From NCBI RefSeq assembly GCF_014193255.1, contig NZ_JACHZB010000005.1, positions 62,001-126,000 of the forward strand: DNA of 64,000 nt. Reading direction: 5' to 3'. The notes beneath the pieces are model-generated. The model was given only the letters and a program-made list of their open reading frames with translations. It made no database searches and was not told where the DNA came from. Source of the DNA: Rhizobium sp. BK196. GTDB taxonomy: Bacteria; Pseudomonadota; Alphaproteobacteria; Rhizobiales; Rhizobiaceae. This document shows positions 53,946 through 63,082 of this stretch, piece after piece (the stretch's first letter is position 1; each line of letters starts with the position of its first letter). The position numbers and the translations under genes were made by a program.

Positions 53946-54440
53946 ATGCCGAAAATGAGCAGCAGCCTTCCGGAAGGCATCGAAGATCATACTCGCTTCC
54001 AGCAGCGCTTCTGGTGTGCGCAGCGTTGGGCATGGATTGGTTTCGCCGCCATTCTCGGTGCCGCGCTTTTCGGGGCGCTCGGGCGCGGCGGGCCTCTCGC
54101 CCGACAGGAATTGAAGTTTACCAGCGGCAGCCTTGAGCTTCCGATCGTTACTCGGTGGAATTCGCCCGACGAGCTGCGCGTCTTTTTCCTGCCATCCTCT
54201 TCAGACCGCAGGCTCGTCCTCGATCCCGATTTCCTCACGATCTTCTCCATCGAAGGCATCGACCCGCCGCAGAAGGCGGCTAACTACGAGAATGGCCATA
54301 TCGGCTATGTCTTTCCAGCCGATCCTGCCGCCCCGAGCCAGGTGATCCTGAGGCTGCATACGCAGACGCCGGGGCTGCATTCCTTCCGCATTGGCATCGA
54401 CCAGAACGTTATCGAACGTTCGGTCCTCATCTTGCCGTAA
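53946..54440 (+). CDS. Single-pass membrane protein next to DUF421
   Basis: A 164-residue protein with one membrane segment (WAWIGFAAILGAALFGALG, about residues 28-46) and a C-terminal periplasmic beta-rich domain (LELPIVTRWNSPDELRVFF...HSFRIGIDQNVIERSVLILP). The stop is 4 bases before the DUF421 start, so the two are co-translated and probably act together. No family name is assigned. Confidence 0.7.
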   Translation: MPKMSSSLPEGIEDHTRFQQRFWCAQRWAWIGFAAILGAALFGALGRGGPLARQELKFTSGSLELPIVTRWNSPDELRVFFLPSSSDRRLVLDPDFLTIFSIEGIDPPQKAANYENGHIGYVFPADPAAPSQVILRLHTQTPGLHSFRIGIDQNVIERSVLILP

Positions 54441-54444
54441 GCCG

Positions 54445-54888
54445 ATGGACGCAGTCGTTCGTGGCGTTGCCATTTATTTCACCCTTCTGGTAATCATTCG
54501 CCTGTCGGGACGGCGCACGCTCGCCCAGATGACACCCTTCGACTTGGTCATCGTGCTGGTGATTTCGGAGACGACACAGCAAGCGATGCTGGCTGACGAT
54601 TTCTCGATCACCAATTCCGTGCTCCTGATCCTGACGCTGTTTACGACCGACATTGCGCTTTCCTACCTGAAGCGCTGGTCGCGCCGGACCGCCAGATTGA
54701 TTGACGGCGTTCCGACCGTTCTCGTTACCAACGGCGTTTATGACGAGGCTGCCCTGAAGGGTTCGAGACTTCAGCGAGAGGATGTGATGGAAGCTGCAAG
54801 AACGGCGCAAGGCATTGAGAGTGTCGAAGATATCCGGTTTGCAATTCTCGAGGTGAGCGGCAACATCAGCATCATTCCCAAGGAGTAA
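54445..54888 (+). CDS. DUF421 (YetF-like) membrane protein
   Basis: A 147-residue protein with three hydrophobic segments followed by the DUF421 cytoplasmic domain (RRTARLIDGVPTVLVTNGVYDEAALKGSRLQREDVM and VEDIRFAILEVSGNISIIPK). The ATG at 54445 is chosen since it starts right after the upstream stop. Family members are linked to spore or stress phenotypes in Bacillus but have no defined reaction. Confidence 0.83.
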   Translation: MDAVVRGVAIYFTLLVIIRLSGRRTLAQMTPFDLVIVLVISETTQQAMLADDFSITNSVLLILTLFTTDIALSYLKRWSRRTARLIDGVPTVLVTNGVYDEAALKGSRLQREDVMEAARTAQGIESVEDIRFAILEVSGNISIIPKE

Positions 54889-54901
54889 GGGGAACGGCGA
54901 A

Positions 54902-55477
54902 TCAGAGACTGGAGAGGAATGCGTCCGTTTCGGTAATCTCCACCTGCACCGAAAAGCGGCCGCCCAGCAATTCGAGCGTGGCGTCATGCGTTTCGTCTGC
55001 GCTGCTGCAGACGGCGTCTTTCAACAGGATGACTCGATAACCGAGATCGATTGCGCCGAGTGCTGCAGCGAGCACGCAGATATCCGTTTCGCCGCCGGTA
55101 ATGACGACGGTCTCGACCTTGTCTCGAGTGAGTGTTTCATACAGCCGTCCGTCGACCCAGGGAGAATAAGTTCGCTTGTTGAAGAAGCGGGCAGGTGGGG
55201 CGAAAGCCTTGAGATCAGCAACGATATCCGTGAGTTCCGGCAGCAACTGCTCGCCGGTCATCATCGGCCACTTTTCGTAATAGTTCCTCCACATGCCCGG
55301 CATGGCATCAGCAGTCGGCGGGGGAATAAAGCGTGTGAAAATCGTTCGCTCGGGGTATCGTCCTGCGAGTTCGATGATCTGGGGCGACACCGTCGCCATC
55401 CATGGCACATGCCATGCTGTCTGTTCCGCGAACATTCTTTGCATATCGACGCAGAGATGGATCCAGTTGTCGGGCAT
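54902..55477 (-). CDS. Isochorismatase-family cysteine hydrolase
   Basis: A 191-residue hydrolase. The triad is Asp in LCVDMQRMF, Lys in FFNKRTYSPW and the nucleophilic Cys in GGETDICVLAAALGA. Members include nicotinamidases and N-carbamoyl hydrolases; which applies is not visible. It is the last gene of a minus-strand group with a small protein and an SDR. Confidence 0.88.
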   Translation of the reverse strand: MPDNWIHLCVDMQRMFAEQTAWHVPWMATVSPQIIELAGRYPERTIFTRFIPPPTADAMPGMWRNYYEKWPMMTGEQLLPELTDIVADLKAFAPPARFFNKRTYSPWVDGRLYETLTRDKVETVVITGGETDICVLAAALGAIDLGYRVILLKDAVCSSADETHDATLELLGGRFSVQVEITETDAFLSSL

Positions 55478-55497
55478 CGGACCTGCAGCTTCCAGAT

Positions 55498-55728
55498 TCA
55501 GGGCGAATTGATGGTGGGCAGGAAATCCTCGACCTGTTTGCGGTCAGCGGCAGAAAGCGGCTCGACTTGTTCCTTCCAAAAGCGTTCGGCCTCCGGCGGA
55601 TCTTTTTCCCACTGGCGCACAGTGGTGATGTTATCGTCGATCTTGGAGCGGCGGTGTCCGCCGAGGCGCAGATATTCCTTGGCGAGCTTCAGGCTTCTCG
55701 TTTCCGTATCCGTATTGGTCGCGTTCAT
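55498..55728 (-). CDS. Small conserved-looking protein of unknown function
   Basis: A 76-residue acidic and basic helical protein (SLKLAKEYLRLGGHRRSKIDDN and RFWKEQVEPLSAADRKQVEDFL). It lies 20 bases upstream of the isochorismatase-like gene and 39 bases downstream of the SDR gene on the same strand, so an operon is likely. I recognise no family. Confidence 0.6.
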   Translation of the reverse strand: MNATNTDTETRSLKLAKEYLRLGGHRRSKIDDNITTVRQWEKDPPEAERFWKEQVEPLSAADRKQVEDFLPTINSP

Positions 55729-55767
55729 TTCATTGATCTCCCTTGCTTTGTGTGGTCTGGGCGGGCC

Positions 55768-56568
55768 TCACTTTTCACCAGAAGCCGGCTTCGCCATTTT
55801 CGCATGCTGGTGGGCAAGCATGCTGGCGGGGGTGACGTTGGCGACCGCGGCTTGCAGCTTGTTCTTCCAGCCGCTGACGACATCGCCTTGCCCATCCAAC
55901 ATAGCGTCGTAGCCGATGCGGGCTACGTCGGCAGGGTCATCTTTTTTCGATTGGCCGATCGACGTATCCAGCAGATCCGCCCGCTTGAAGAATTCTGTTT
56001 CGGTTGCACCGGGCATCAGGCAACTCACCGTGACGCCGCTTTCCTTCAGCTCTTCGCGCAGAGCAAAGGAGAAGCTGTTGATGAAGGCTTTCGTAGCGTT
56101 GTAGATGGCCTGGTATGAGCCCGGCATGAAACCGGCGATCGAACCGGTAAGAAGGATGCGTCCTTGCCCCCGCGCCCGCATATGATTGCCGATCTGCTGG
56201 ACCAGATAGATCGTGCCGATAATATTGGTGTCGACAACCTTCCTCGCCTCCGCAAAATCCTGATCGAGAAATCCCTTCCCGAGGCCGCGACCTGCATTCG
56301 CCATCAGCAAGTCAACTGACCGGCCATCGGCTTCGACCCGTTCCATTAGCTTATCGACGCCCTGAATAGTGGAAAGATCGGTATCGACAGCCTCGACGGC
56401 CACGCCGAATTCCTTGAGATTTGCGGCCGCCTGGACAATGCGCGCTTCATCCGCGGCGATGACGAGGTCATAGCCATCCTGTGCCGCGCATTTGGCAAGT
56501 TCATAACCGATGCCGGTGGACGCCCCCGTAACGACGGCGAGGCCCTTGGTCGAAGCAGTATCAGCCAT
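55768..56568 (-). CDS. Short-chain dehydrogenase/reductase
   Basis: A 266-residue NAD(P)-dependent oxidoreductase. TGASTGIGYELA is the cofactor loop, NAGRG the structural motif, Ser in LTGSIAGFMPG and YNATK the catalytic residues. Here the Tyr of YxxxK is retained (IYNATK). ADEARI after the second strand suggests NAD preference weakly. It lies 11 bases downstream of the alcohol dehydrogenase gene; the group resembles general stress clusters. Confidence 0.9.
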   Translation of the reverse strand: MADTASTKGLAVVTGASTGIGYELAKCAAQDGYDLVIAADEARIVQAAANLKEFGVAVEAVDTDLSTIQGVDKLMERVEADGRSVDLLMANAGRGLGKGFLDQDFAEARKVVDTNIIGTIYLVQQIGNHMRARGQGRILLTGSIAGFMPGSYQAIYNATKAFINSFSFALREELKESGVTVSCLMPGATETEFFKRADLLDTSIGQSKKDDPADVARIGYDAMLDGQGDVVSGWKNKLQAAVANVTPASMLAHQHAKMAKPASGEK

Positions 56569-56579
56569 GTCGCTTCTCC

Positions 56580-57749
56580 TTATGGCTTCAGGACAACCTT
56601 GATGCAGCCATCCTGTTTGTCGCGGAAAGTCTTGTAGAGGTCGGGGCCATCCTCCAGGGATGCCCGATGAGTAATGATAAAGGACGGATCGATTTCGCCC
56701 TTCTCAATGCGCTCCAACAGCAGCGGCAGGTAGCGTTGCACCGGCGTCTGGGCCATCTTGAAGGTTAGGCCGCGGTTGATCGCCGAGCCCATCGGAATCT
56801 TGTCGAGAAAGCCGCCATAGACGCCGACGATGGAAACGGTGCCGAAGTTCCGGCAGCAATGGATAGCCTGGCGAAGGACATGCGGTCGGTCCGTGCCCAT
56901 AAAGGTGGCGACCTTGATGCGGTCGAGCCTTGAATCCCAACTAGCGGCAGCCTCGGCCTCGGTTCCGACAGCATCGATACACGCATCGGCTCCGCGGCCG
57001 TCCGTCAGATCCATAATCTTGTCGTAAATATCCTCATCCATGAAATCGAGGACGACGGCGCCTGAAGCTTCGGCCAACGCCAGCCGCTCCGGCACGGTAT
57101 CGACAGCGATGACGCGTTCGGCGCCGAGCATGAAGGCAGACTTGATCGCCATCTGGCCGACCGGGCCGCAACCCCAGATGGCGATCGTATCGCCCGGTTG
57201 AATATTGCAGAAATCGGCTGCCATATAGCCTGTGGGGAAAATATCGGAGAGAAAGAGGACCTGTTCGTCCGTCAGCCTATCCGGAACCTTGATCGGGCCG
57301 ATGTCGGCATAGGGCACGCGCAAATATTCTGCCTGTCCGCCGCTGTAGCCGCCGAGCAGATGCGAATAGCCGAACAGGCCGGCCGGCGAGTTTCCCCACA
57401 GCTTTCGCACCTTGGACGAGTCGGGATTGCTACGCTCGCATCCCGAGAAGAAGCCGCGTTTGCAGAAGAAACATTCGCCGCAGGAGATGGTGAAAGGCAC
57501 TACGACACGATCGCCGACCTTGAGTTTGGTATTGTCCTTGCCGACCTCGACAACCTCGCCCATGGTTTCGTGCCCCATGACATCGCCGCTGCGCATTTCA
57601 GGCATAACGCCGTCAAAGAGGTGAAGATCGGAGCCGCAGATCGCGCAGGCGGTGACCTTGATGATCGCGTCGCGGCCGTCCTGAATTTTGGGGTCTGGGA
57701 CGCTTTCGCAGCGGATGTCGTGTTTGCCGTGCCAGGTAAGGGCCTTCAT
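56580..57749 (-). CDS. Zinc-dependent alcohol dehydrogenase (formaldehyde dehydrogenase-like)
   Basis: A 389-residue MDR-family enzyme. Catalytic zinc ligands are in [11 protein letters not shown] and GHETMGEV, the four-Cys structural zinc loop is [16 protein letters not shown], and the cofactor fold is [15 protein letters not shown]. Length and the insert resemble the glutathione-independent formaldehyde dehydrogenase group, but substrate cannot be decided. It is the first gene of a possible five-gene minus-strand group. Confidence 0.9.
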   Translation of the reverse strand: MKALTWHGKHDIRCESVPDPKIQDGRDAIIKVTACAICGSDLHLFDGVMPEMRSGDVMGHETMGEVVEVGKDNTKLKVGDRVVVPFTISCGECFFCKRGFFSGCERSNPDSSKVRKLWGNSPAGLFGYSHLLGGYSGGQAEYLRVPYADIGPIKVPDRLTDEQVLFLSDIFPTGYMAADFCNIQPGDTIAIWGCGPVGQMAIKSAFMLGAERVIAVDTVPERLALAEASGAVVLDFMDEDIYDKIMDLTDGRGADACIDAVGTEAEAAASWDSRLDRIKVATFMGTDRPHVLRQAIHCCRNFGTVSIVGVYGGFLDKIPMGSAINRGLTFKMAQTPVQRYLPLLLERIEKGEIDPSFIITHRASLEDGPDLYKTFRDKQDGCIKVVLKP

Positions 57750-57827
57750 CGCAGTTCTCCGTTTTTGTTTTCGTAGAACTGTGCAGATGCCGAAATGATC
57801 CTGTGGAGTTCACGAAATATTAAATGC

Positions 57828-57852
57828 GGAACGATGTCGCGCTGCCGCGGTT
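57828..57852 (+). promoter_or_regulatory. EcfG (general stress response)-type promoter
   Basis: GGAAC at 57828-57832 is followed after 18 bases by TT (57851-57852), matching the GGAAC-N18/19-TT promoter used by RpoE2/EcfG sigma factors in Rhizobiales. It lies 58 bases upstream of the KGG-like microprotein gene. Confidence 0.6.
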
Positions 57853-57909
57853 TCCTTATCGAGGCGGCAGCCAGCCGCTCTCGCAAAACAATCCAAAGGA
57901 GAATTTATC

Positions 57910-58089
57910 ATGGCAAACCAAGGCGGTTCACACGAACAGCACGTCAAGGCAGGCCAGCAGAGCCACAAGAATACCGGCTCGCAGCAGGCTTCGTCGTCGC
58001 GCGATAATCAGTCCGGTTCGGGGACCCGCGGCGGCACGCATGAACAGCATGTGAAGGCCGGTCAGCAGAGTCACAAGAACTCTCATTAA
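57910..58089 (+). CDS. Small KGG-like stress-induced protein with internal duplication
   Basis: A 59-residue hydrophilic protein. Two nearly identical halves, GGSHEQHVKAGQQSHKN and GGTHEQHVKAGQQSHKN, are joined by a Ser/Gln-rich linker. The composition (Gly, Gln, His, Ser, Lys) is that of KGG/YciG-type stress proteins and predicts disorder. AAGGAGA lies 7 bases upstream of the ATG, an EcfG-type promoter is upstream, and a strong terminator follows, so it is a complete monocistronic unit. Confidence 0.82.
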   Translation: MANQGGSHEQHVKAGQQSHKNTGSQQASSSRDNQSGSGTRGGTHEQHVKAGQQSHKNSH

Positions 58090-58110
58090 AAATCTGACCA
58101 ATATGGAAAG

Positions 58111-58136
58111 AAGAAGCCCGCAGAAGCGGGCTTTTT
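58111..58136 (+). terminator. Intrinsic terminator of the KGG-like gene
   Basis: The stem AAGCCCGC with GCGGGCTT (loop AGAA) is followed by TTTTC, 22 bases after the stop. Confidence 0.85.
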
Positions 58137-58176
58137 TCATGTCTTCGTTTCAACCGTAAACCACGTCGCCGGGCAG

Positions 58177-58790
58177 TTATTGCCTCTCGCCCGGATAATG
58201 GTTCTGCTTAAGCAGGTGCGCCAGATGAACCGTGTTGCGGGTGAGCATGTCGACCGCCGTCGTGACCACTTCGGGTATCTCTTGGAGATCGACAAAATTG
58301 GTGCTGGCCATGGCTTCGCCCACCCAATAGGCGACGGCATTGGCAGGTATGGTGAAGCCGACATCGTTCAGTGCCTGATAGAGTTCGGCCGAGACGTGAT
58401 GGGCGCCGTCCTCATTGCCGACGACCGCGACGGCCGCTACGCGGCCATACGAGATCATACGGGCCTGATCGTCCGTTTCTTCAATGAAGGCATCCATGCG
58501 CTCCAACGCGCGCTTGGCAATGCTCGAGGGCTGCCCCAGCCAGATCGGTGTGCCGAAGACGAGGATATCAGCATCGAGGATCGTCCTGCGGATATCGGGC
58601 CAGGCATCGCCAGGTCCCTCGTCGGAGGTGACGCCGGGCAAGATGTTATGGTCGGCAAGGCGGATCGTCTCCGTATCGACATCCTGTTTGCGCATGGCTT
58701 CGCCGATGAGGGCAAGCATACGATCGGTGGAGGAGGCTCGCCGCCGCCGGATTTCAGGGTGGCGTTAAGGGCAACGGCTTTCAGGGGCAT
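58177..58790 (-). pseudogene. Flavodoxin-family NAD(P)H-dependent oxidoreductase with a frameshift
   Basis: The N-terminus MPLKAVALNATLKSGGGEPP is encoded from an ATG at 58790 with GGAGA upstream, while the rest (SSTDRMLALIGEAMRKQ... to GERQ) lies in another frame from about 58735 to 58177. One base appears missing in the run CCTCCTCC near 58730-58737. The downstream part contains the flavodoxin-like FGTPIWLGQPSSIAKRALERMDAF. The gene totals 614 bases, one short of 205 codons. It is either a real frameshift or an error in the sequence; a functional gene would be a 204-residue FMN reductase-like protein. Confidence 0.8.
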
Positions 58791-58910
58791 GATCGATCTC
58801 CGGGTTGTTCGTTCCACACAACCCGGGCCGATGCTCATGGTTCCCCATGCCAAAAAGCAAAAGCGGCGGAAAACCGCCGCTTCAGGAAAACCCGGTCTGC
58901 GATAATGACT

Positions 58911-59462
58911 TTACTCGATCGAACCGACGGCTATTTCATCGACCTGTCGAGTCAGCGTCAGGCCGATCACCGGGATCATCTGGCTTTCGACCTTGACGGA
59001 GACCGTAACATTCATGGTCTTGTCGTCGCGCACGCGGGCAATCATCGCGCCGTTCAGCTTGGCGCGGTTGATGCCGACCACGACGGTATCGTTGGTAACG
59101 GCGCCAGAAACGACATCGAGGCCTTTACCTTCGGCGCCGTCGAGGAACTTGCCCTTGTAGGTGGAGCCGGACTGCGAGATGACGGCGCTCATCGGCTGCT
59201 TGAAGACGCCGACGCGGCAGGTGCCGTCGAGCTTGATGCCGGCGGCGGAATCATCGGCCGGCGAGCCGACGAGATTACAGGTGAATTTGGTGCCCTTGTA
59301 CTTGCCGGCGACGATTTCGCCAGGCCCCTTCCAGGTGCCGGCGACGGATTCGAAGAAGGCCTTGTCGCGGGTTGCAGCAGTAGCTTGAGGAGCGACGTCT
59401 GCGACCGGAGACAATGCCGCGGCGGCCAGGCCGCATACAAACAGAAACTTGCGCGAATACAT
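58911..59462 (-). CDS. Secreted protein of unknown function
   Basis: A 183-residue protein with a signal peptide (KFLFVCGLAAAALSPVADVA) and a beta-rich domain (VAGTWKGPGEIVAGKYKGTKFTC...LDGTCRVGVFKQPM) with two Cys that may pair. The motif GTWKGPGE resembles lipocalin-like or DUF1579-like starts, but I make no firm family assignment. Confidence 0.75.
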   Translation of the reverse strand: MYSRKFLFVCGLAAAALSPVADVAPQATAATRDKAFFESVAGTWKGPGEIVAGKYKGTKFTCNLVGSPADDSAAGIKLDGTCRVGVFKQPMSAVISQSGSTYKGKFLDGAEGKGLDVVSGAVTNDTVVVGINRAKLNGAMIARVRDDKTMNVTVSVKVESQMIPVIGLTLTRQVDEIAVGSIE

Positions 59463-59672
59463 GGATTTTCCTTGGCAAACACCACTCTGGAACTGGCAGG
59501 CAGTTTTGCCGGAGAATGGTTAACCCTTTCTTTCCGAGACGCCGAAATGCGCGGAAATGCAGGGCTTCCGCAAGGCAAGACTTTTGAAGAGGTGGATGTA
59601 GCACATTGAATTCGCTCGGATTTTCCGCAGCTTGAATAAGAAGGCATGCATGTGTCTAAATCCGGCGATTTA

Positions 59673-60752
59673 TTAAGGATTGCCATTGCGCGCAGTCATC
59701 GACGGCGTCAGGTCACCGATGAAATCGCCGATTCCCGGCCGTTTCAGCGCCCGGAAGGTCAGCGGACGGCAGAGATCCATGGCGGCAATGCCGATCCGCG
59801 CCGTCATCAGTCCGTTGATGACGCCTTCGCCGAATCGAGCCGAAAGCTTGGAAGCGAGCCCATGGCCGAGCACCTGCTGCACGAGGCTGTCACCGATGGC
59901 AATCGAGCCGGTCACCGCAAGGTGGGCGAGCACGTCACGCATCAATCTCAGCATGCCGAGCGTGCCGGGACGGCCGCCATACAGTTCGGCCATGGCGCGG
60001 ATCAGGCGGGCAGCCTCATAGAGGACATAGAGCAGGTCGACGATGGCGCGCGGGCTGACGGCCGTGACGATCGAGACACGCTTGGACGAATTGACGATCA
60101 GCGCGCGTGCCCGACGATCCAGCGGTGCCAGCAATTCGCGCTCAGCAAGCGCAATCAGATGCTGAGCGTCGATGATCTCGCCTTCGGTTTCCTTCAACGT
60201 GGCGCGGCCCTTGGCGGTCTCCGGCTTGTTTCCGAGCAGACCTGTCAGGCGAGCGACGACTGCGCGAGCCTTGGCGGGGCGGGTTTCCAGGACCGCGGCA
60301 TCGGCCTCAGCCTTGATTGTCTGCACCGCGGCAAGCCGCATCATGCCTGCCGTCTCCCTGATGACGATGGCAATGACGGCGAGGATGCCGATCGCGAGAA
60401 CGGCAAGCGCGGCATAACCCAGCCAGTCGGCGCGGCTGAACAGATCGCGGATCAGCCGGTCGGTCCAGAGGCCGAAAGCGAGCGAGAGGAGAATACCGAA
60501 AGCGCCGGCGGCGATGCTGGCAAAGGAGGTACGGCGCTTGTGCGGAGTGGCGACAGGTACCGGGCTCAGATCCTGTTCCGGATTAAGGAACGGATCTTCG
60601 TCATCCGGCGTCAGCACCACCTCACCGGAAAAGCTTGCGGGCTTGCGACGTTCTGTGCGCGGGGCTTCGGGCGCCGAATTCTCTTCCACATAGGTGAAGG
60701 CGGCAGGTGCGCGGCGCGGCTGATTGGGTTCATCGATTGGCGGCTTGCTCAT
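59673..60752 (-). CDS. ycjF: YcjF-type (DUF697, TIGR01620) membrane protein
   Basis: A 359-residue protein with a disordered basic N-terminus, two membrane segments (about residues 90-145: SIAAGAFGILLSLAFGLW and WLGYAALAVLAIGILAVIAI), and the conserved DUF697-like C-terminal domain (SPRAIVDLLYVLYEAARLIRAMAELYGGRPG). It overlaps the ycjX gene by 4 bases (60749-60752). The YcjF/YcjX pair is heat- or phage-shock-associated in E. coli, with unknown mechanism. Confidence 0.88.
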   Translation of the reverse strand: MSKPPIDEPNQPRRAPAAFTYVEENSAPEAPRTERRKPASFSGEVVLTPDDEDPFLNPEQDLSPVPVATPHKRRTSFASIAAGAFGILLSLAFGLWTDRLIRDLFSRADWLGYAALAVLAIGILAVIAIVIRETAGMMRLAAVQTIKAEADAAVLETRPAKARAVVARLTGLLGNKPETAKGRATLKETEGEIIDAQHLIALAERELLAPLDRRARALIVNSSKRVSIVTAVSPRAIVDLLYVLYEAARLIRAMAELYGGRPGTLGMLRLMRDVLAHLAVTGSIAIGDSLVQQVLGHGLASKLSARFGEGVINGLMTARIGIAAMDLCRPLTFRALKRPGIGDFIGDLTPSMTARNGNP

Positions 60753-62224
60753 GCGAGTCGGTCTCCGAACAGGAACTGCATGGCACGGTCGAGGCGGATA
60801 TGCGGCACGGAGAGTTTGATGCCGCCGCCGGTTTCCTCGAGCTGCGGCGGGCGGAAGCGCACGACATTGACATCGGGCAACTCGACCGAGGCGTCGCCTG
60901 CTTCGATGAGCTCGAACAGGGATTTGGGATTTTCCGGCAGATCGCCGGGGAAGATTGCCGTCTTGCGCTCCCCGTCGAAGATTTCGCCGGCGATTTTTTC
61001 ACCGGCCATGGGCGTTCCGACGATGACGGGCAGGTCGTGGCCGTCGCGGCGCACCGTGGCTTCCCGCGTGGCGCGTACGGAGGCGAGCGCCATGACATCG
61101 ATGCCGGCGCCGGCCATGCCGATGCGCTCGATGGCGCGATCGACGAGGCGGCGCGTCAGGCGATCCAGCCTGTCGTGGCTTTCGTGGTGCAAATGGTCCG
61201 CCTTGGTGGCGGCCACCAGCACGCGGTCGATGCGCCGGCCGAGCAGCGAGGAGAGGATGGAATTGCTGCCGGGGCGGAAGCAGGCGAGCACATCCGTCAG
61301 CGCTCGCTCCAGATCCTGCACGGCTTCGGGACCGCGGTTCATGGCCTGTAATGCATCAACCAGCACGATCTGCCGGTCAAGCCTCGCGAAATGCTCCCGG
61401 AAGAAGGGTTTGACGACGACGGACTTATAGGCCTCGTAGCGGCGATCCATCATCGCCCAAAGCGAGCCGCGCTCGGGCCTTCCATCCGGGGGTAGGGCAA
61501 GCGGCGCGAAAGTCAGCGCGGGCGACCCTTCGAGATCGCCGGGCAGCAGGAAGCGGCCGGGCGGAAGCGTGGAAAGCGAGCGTTCGTCGGCTTTGCAGGC
61601 CTTCAGATAGTCGGCAAAGCTGGTAGAGAGATCGCGGGCGACCATTTCGTCGGCGGAAGCGGTGATATCTGTCGCTTTCGTCATCGCAAGCCAGGCGCCC
61701 GACAGCTCGGAGCGGATGCCGGTTGCGGCAAGAGCAATGGTTTCCTCGCTGAAGGTTCGGAAATCTTTGCCGAGCAGCGGCAGGTCGAGCAGCCATTCGC
61801 CGGGATAATCGACGATATCAATCGACAGGCGGCCGGGTGAGAACATGCGCGTCCAGGAGCTGGCGCTCTGATAGTCGAGCGTGATGCGCAGCTCGGAGAT
61901 CGCCCGGGTGGAATCCGGCCAGATCCGCTCCTTCACCAGCGCTCGGATATGATCTTCATACTGGAAGCGCGGCACGGCGTCATCAGGCTGCGGCTCCAGG
62001 CGCACAGCCGAAACGCGGCCGGACCGCACGGCCTCGAAGAGCGGCAGGCGGCCCCCATGCAGAAGATTGTGGACCAGAGAAGAAATGAAGACCGTCTTGC
62101 CGGAGCGGGAAAGGCCGGTGACGCCGAGCCGGATCGTCGGATTGACGAGACCGCTGGCGCGGTCTGCAAGATTGTCCAGCGCGATCAGCGCATCGTCAGC
62201 AAAGGATGTCAGGCGTGGCGGCAA
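60749..62224 (-). CDS. ycjX: YcjX-type P-loop GTPase-like protein
   Basis: A 491-residue protein of the DUF463/YcjX family. The P-loop is GLSRSGKTVFISSL (about residues 35-48), a switch-like DYPGEWLLDLPLL follows, and ATKADH is the TKxD guanine motif. The TTG at 62224 (MPPRLTSFADD) is chosen because AGGGA lies 7 bases upstream and it avoids overlap with sixA; the frame is open to 62341. Partner of the adjacent YcjF. Confidence 0.87.
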   Translation of the reverse strand: MPPRLTSFADDALIALDNLADRASGLVNPTIRLGVTGLSRSGKTVFISSLVHNLLHGGRLPLFEAVRSGRVSAVRLEPQPDDAVPRFQYEDHIRALVKERIWPDSTRAISELRITLDYQSASSWTRMFSPGRLSIDIVDYPGEWLLDLPLLGKDFRTFSEETIALAATGIRSELSGAWLAMTKATDITASADEMVARDLSTSFADYLKACKADERSLSTLPPGRFLLPGDLEGSPALTFAPLALPPDGRPERGSLWAMMDRRYEAYKSVVVKPFFREHFARLDRQIVLVDALQAMNRGPEAVQDLERALTDVLACFRPGSNSILSSLLGRRIDRVLVAATKADHLHHESHDRLDRLTRRLVDRAIERIGMAGAGIDVMALASVRATREATVRRDGHDLPVIVGTPMAGEKIAGEIFDGERKTAIFPGDLPENPKSLFELIEAGDASVELPDVNVVRFRPPQLEETGGGIKLSVPHIRLDRAMQFLFGDRLA

Positions 62225-62310
62225 ATCGGAATCCCTGATGGCACTGTCCGCAATATAGGCCCAACATATAGGAAACCGCCGTTGCCTGAAAAAGAAGCGG
62301 CGGAAAAGCT

Positions 62311-62805
62311 CTAATCGATGACGAAATCGATGAGACGCCAAGTTAAAGCGGAAGCATCATAATCGATGACCGCAAGACCCGATGTCGGGAAACCTGACGG
62401 CAGAGAGTAGGCCATTGCTTCATGGCCGATCAGTGCCTGCAGGGCCTGTTCCATAGTCGGATTATGGCCGACGAGCATGACGGTGCCAACGTCCTGCGCG
62501 TCGATGATTTCGAGATAAGTATCGACCGAGGCGTTGTAGAGCGTGTCGACGAAGCGCATGTCGAGCGTTTCGCCCATGGCCCGATGCATGGCTTCGGCGG
62601 TGTCACGGCAGCGAATCGCGGTGGAACTGATCAGGACATCAGGACGGTAACCCTTGTCGGCGGCGCGGTCGGCGACGATCTCGGCATCGCCGTAACCCTT
62701 CTGGTTCAGTGGGCGGTCGAAATCGCGCTGTCCCGGCTCGGCCCAGGCGGCTTCGGCATGACGCAGCAGGTAGATCCGGTGGGGTGGAGGCAGGAGGGCG
62801 GCCAT
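62311..62805 (-). CDS. sixA: SixA-type phosphohistidine phosphatase
   Basis: A 164-residue histidine phosphatase. LLRHAEAAWAEPG carries the RHG-like catalytic His, with Arg in STAIRCRDTAEAM, and the second His in MLVGHNPTMEQA. In E. coli SixA removes phosphate from Hpt domains or the nitrogen PTS. The ATG at 62805 (MAALLPPPHRIYLLRHAE) is chosen; the longer frame to 62928 lacks homology. No target is identifiable in the window, although an Hpt protein lies at 49.8 kb. Confidence 0.88.
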   Translation of the reverse strand: MAALLPPPHRIYLLRHAEAAWAEPGQRDFDRPLNQKGYGDAEIVADRAADKGYRPDVLISSTAIRCRDTAEAMHRAMGETLDMRFVDTLYNASVDTYLEIIDAQDVGTVMLVGHNPTMEQALQALIGHEAMAYSLPSGFPTSGLAVIDYDASALTWRLIDFVID

Positions 62806-63082
62806 GGGCAAATCCAGCTTCGAACGGAGCCTTTTCAGTAGCGGTTGCAGTCCGGCAACGTCAACCGCCCACAGGCTTCCAAGGTCGCAAAAGCGAAGCT
62901 CAAACACCGCGTTTTGAAAGCGAAGCAAAAATCGCTATTCGGAATAACGATGCGAAAATAGTCTGTTAGCTTAAATTTATGACAGATTTAAAAATCTGTT
63001 TGCCTGTCTTATTTGGCTTGAATCGCGGATAGCCCTTGGGATATACACCCGGCCAGATGAGATGTTCTTCAGGAGAATCGCG

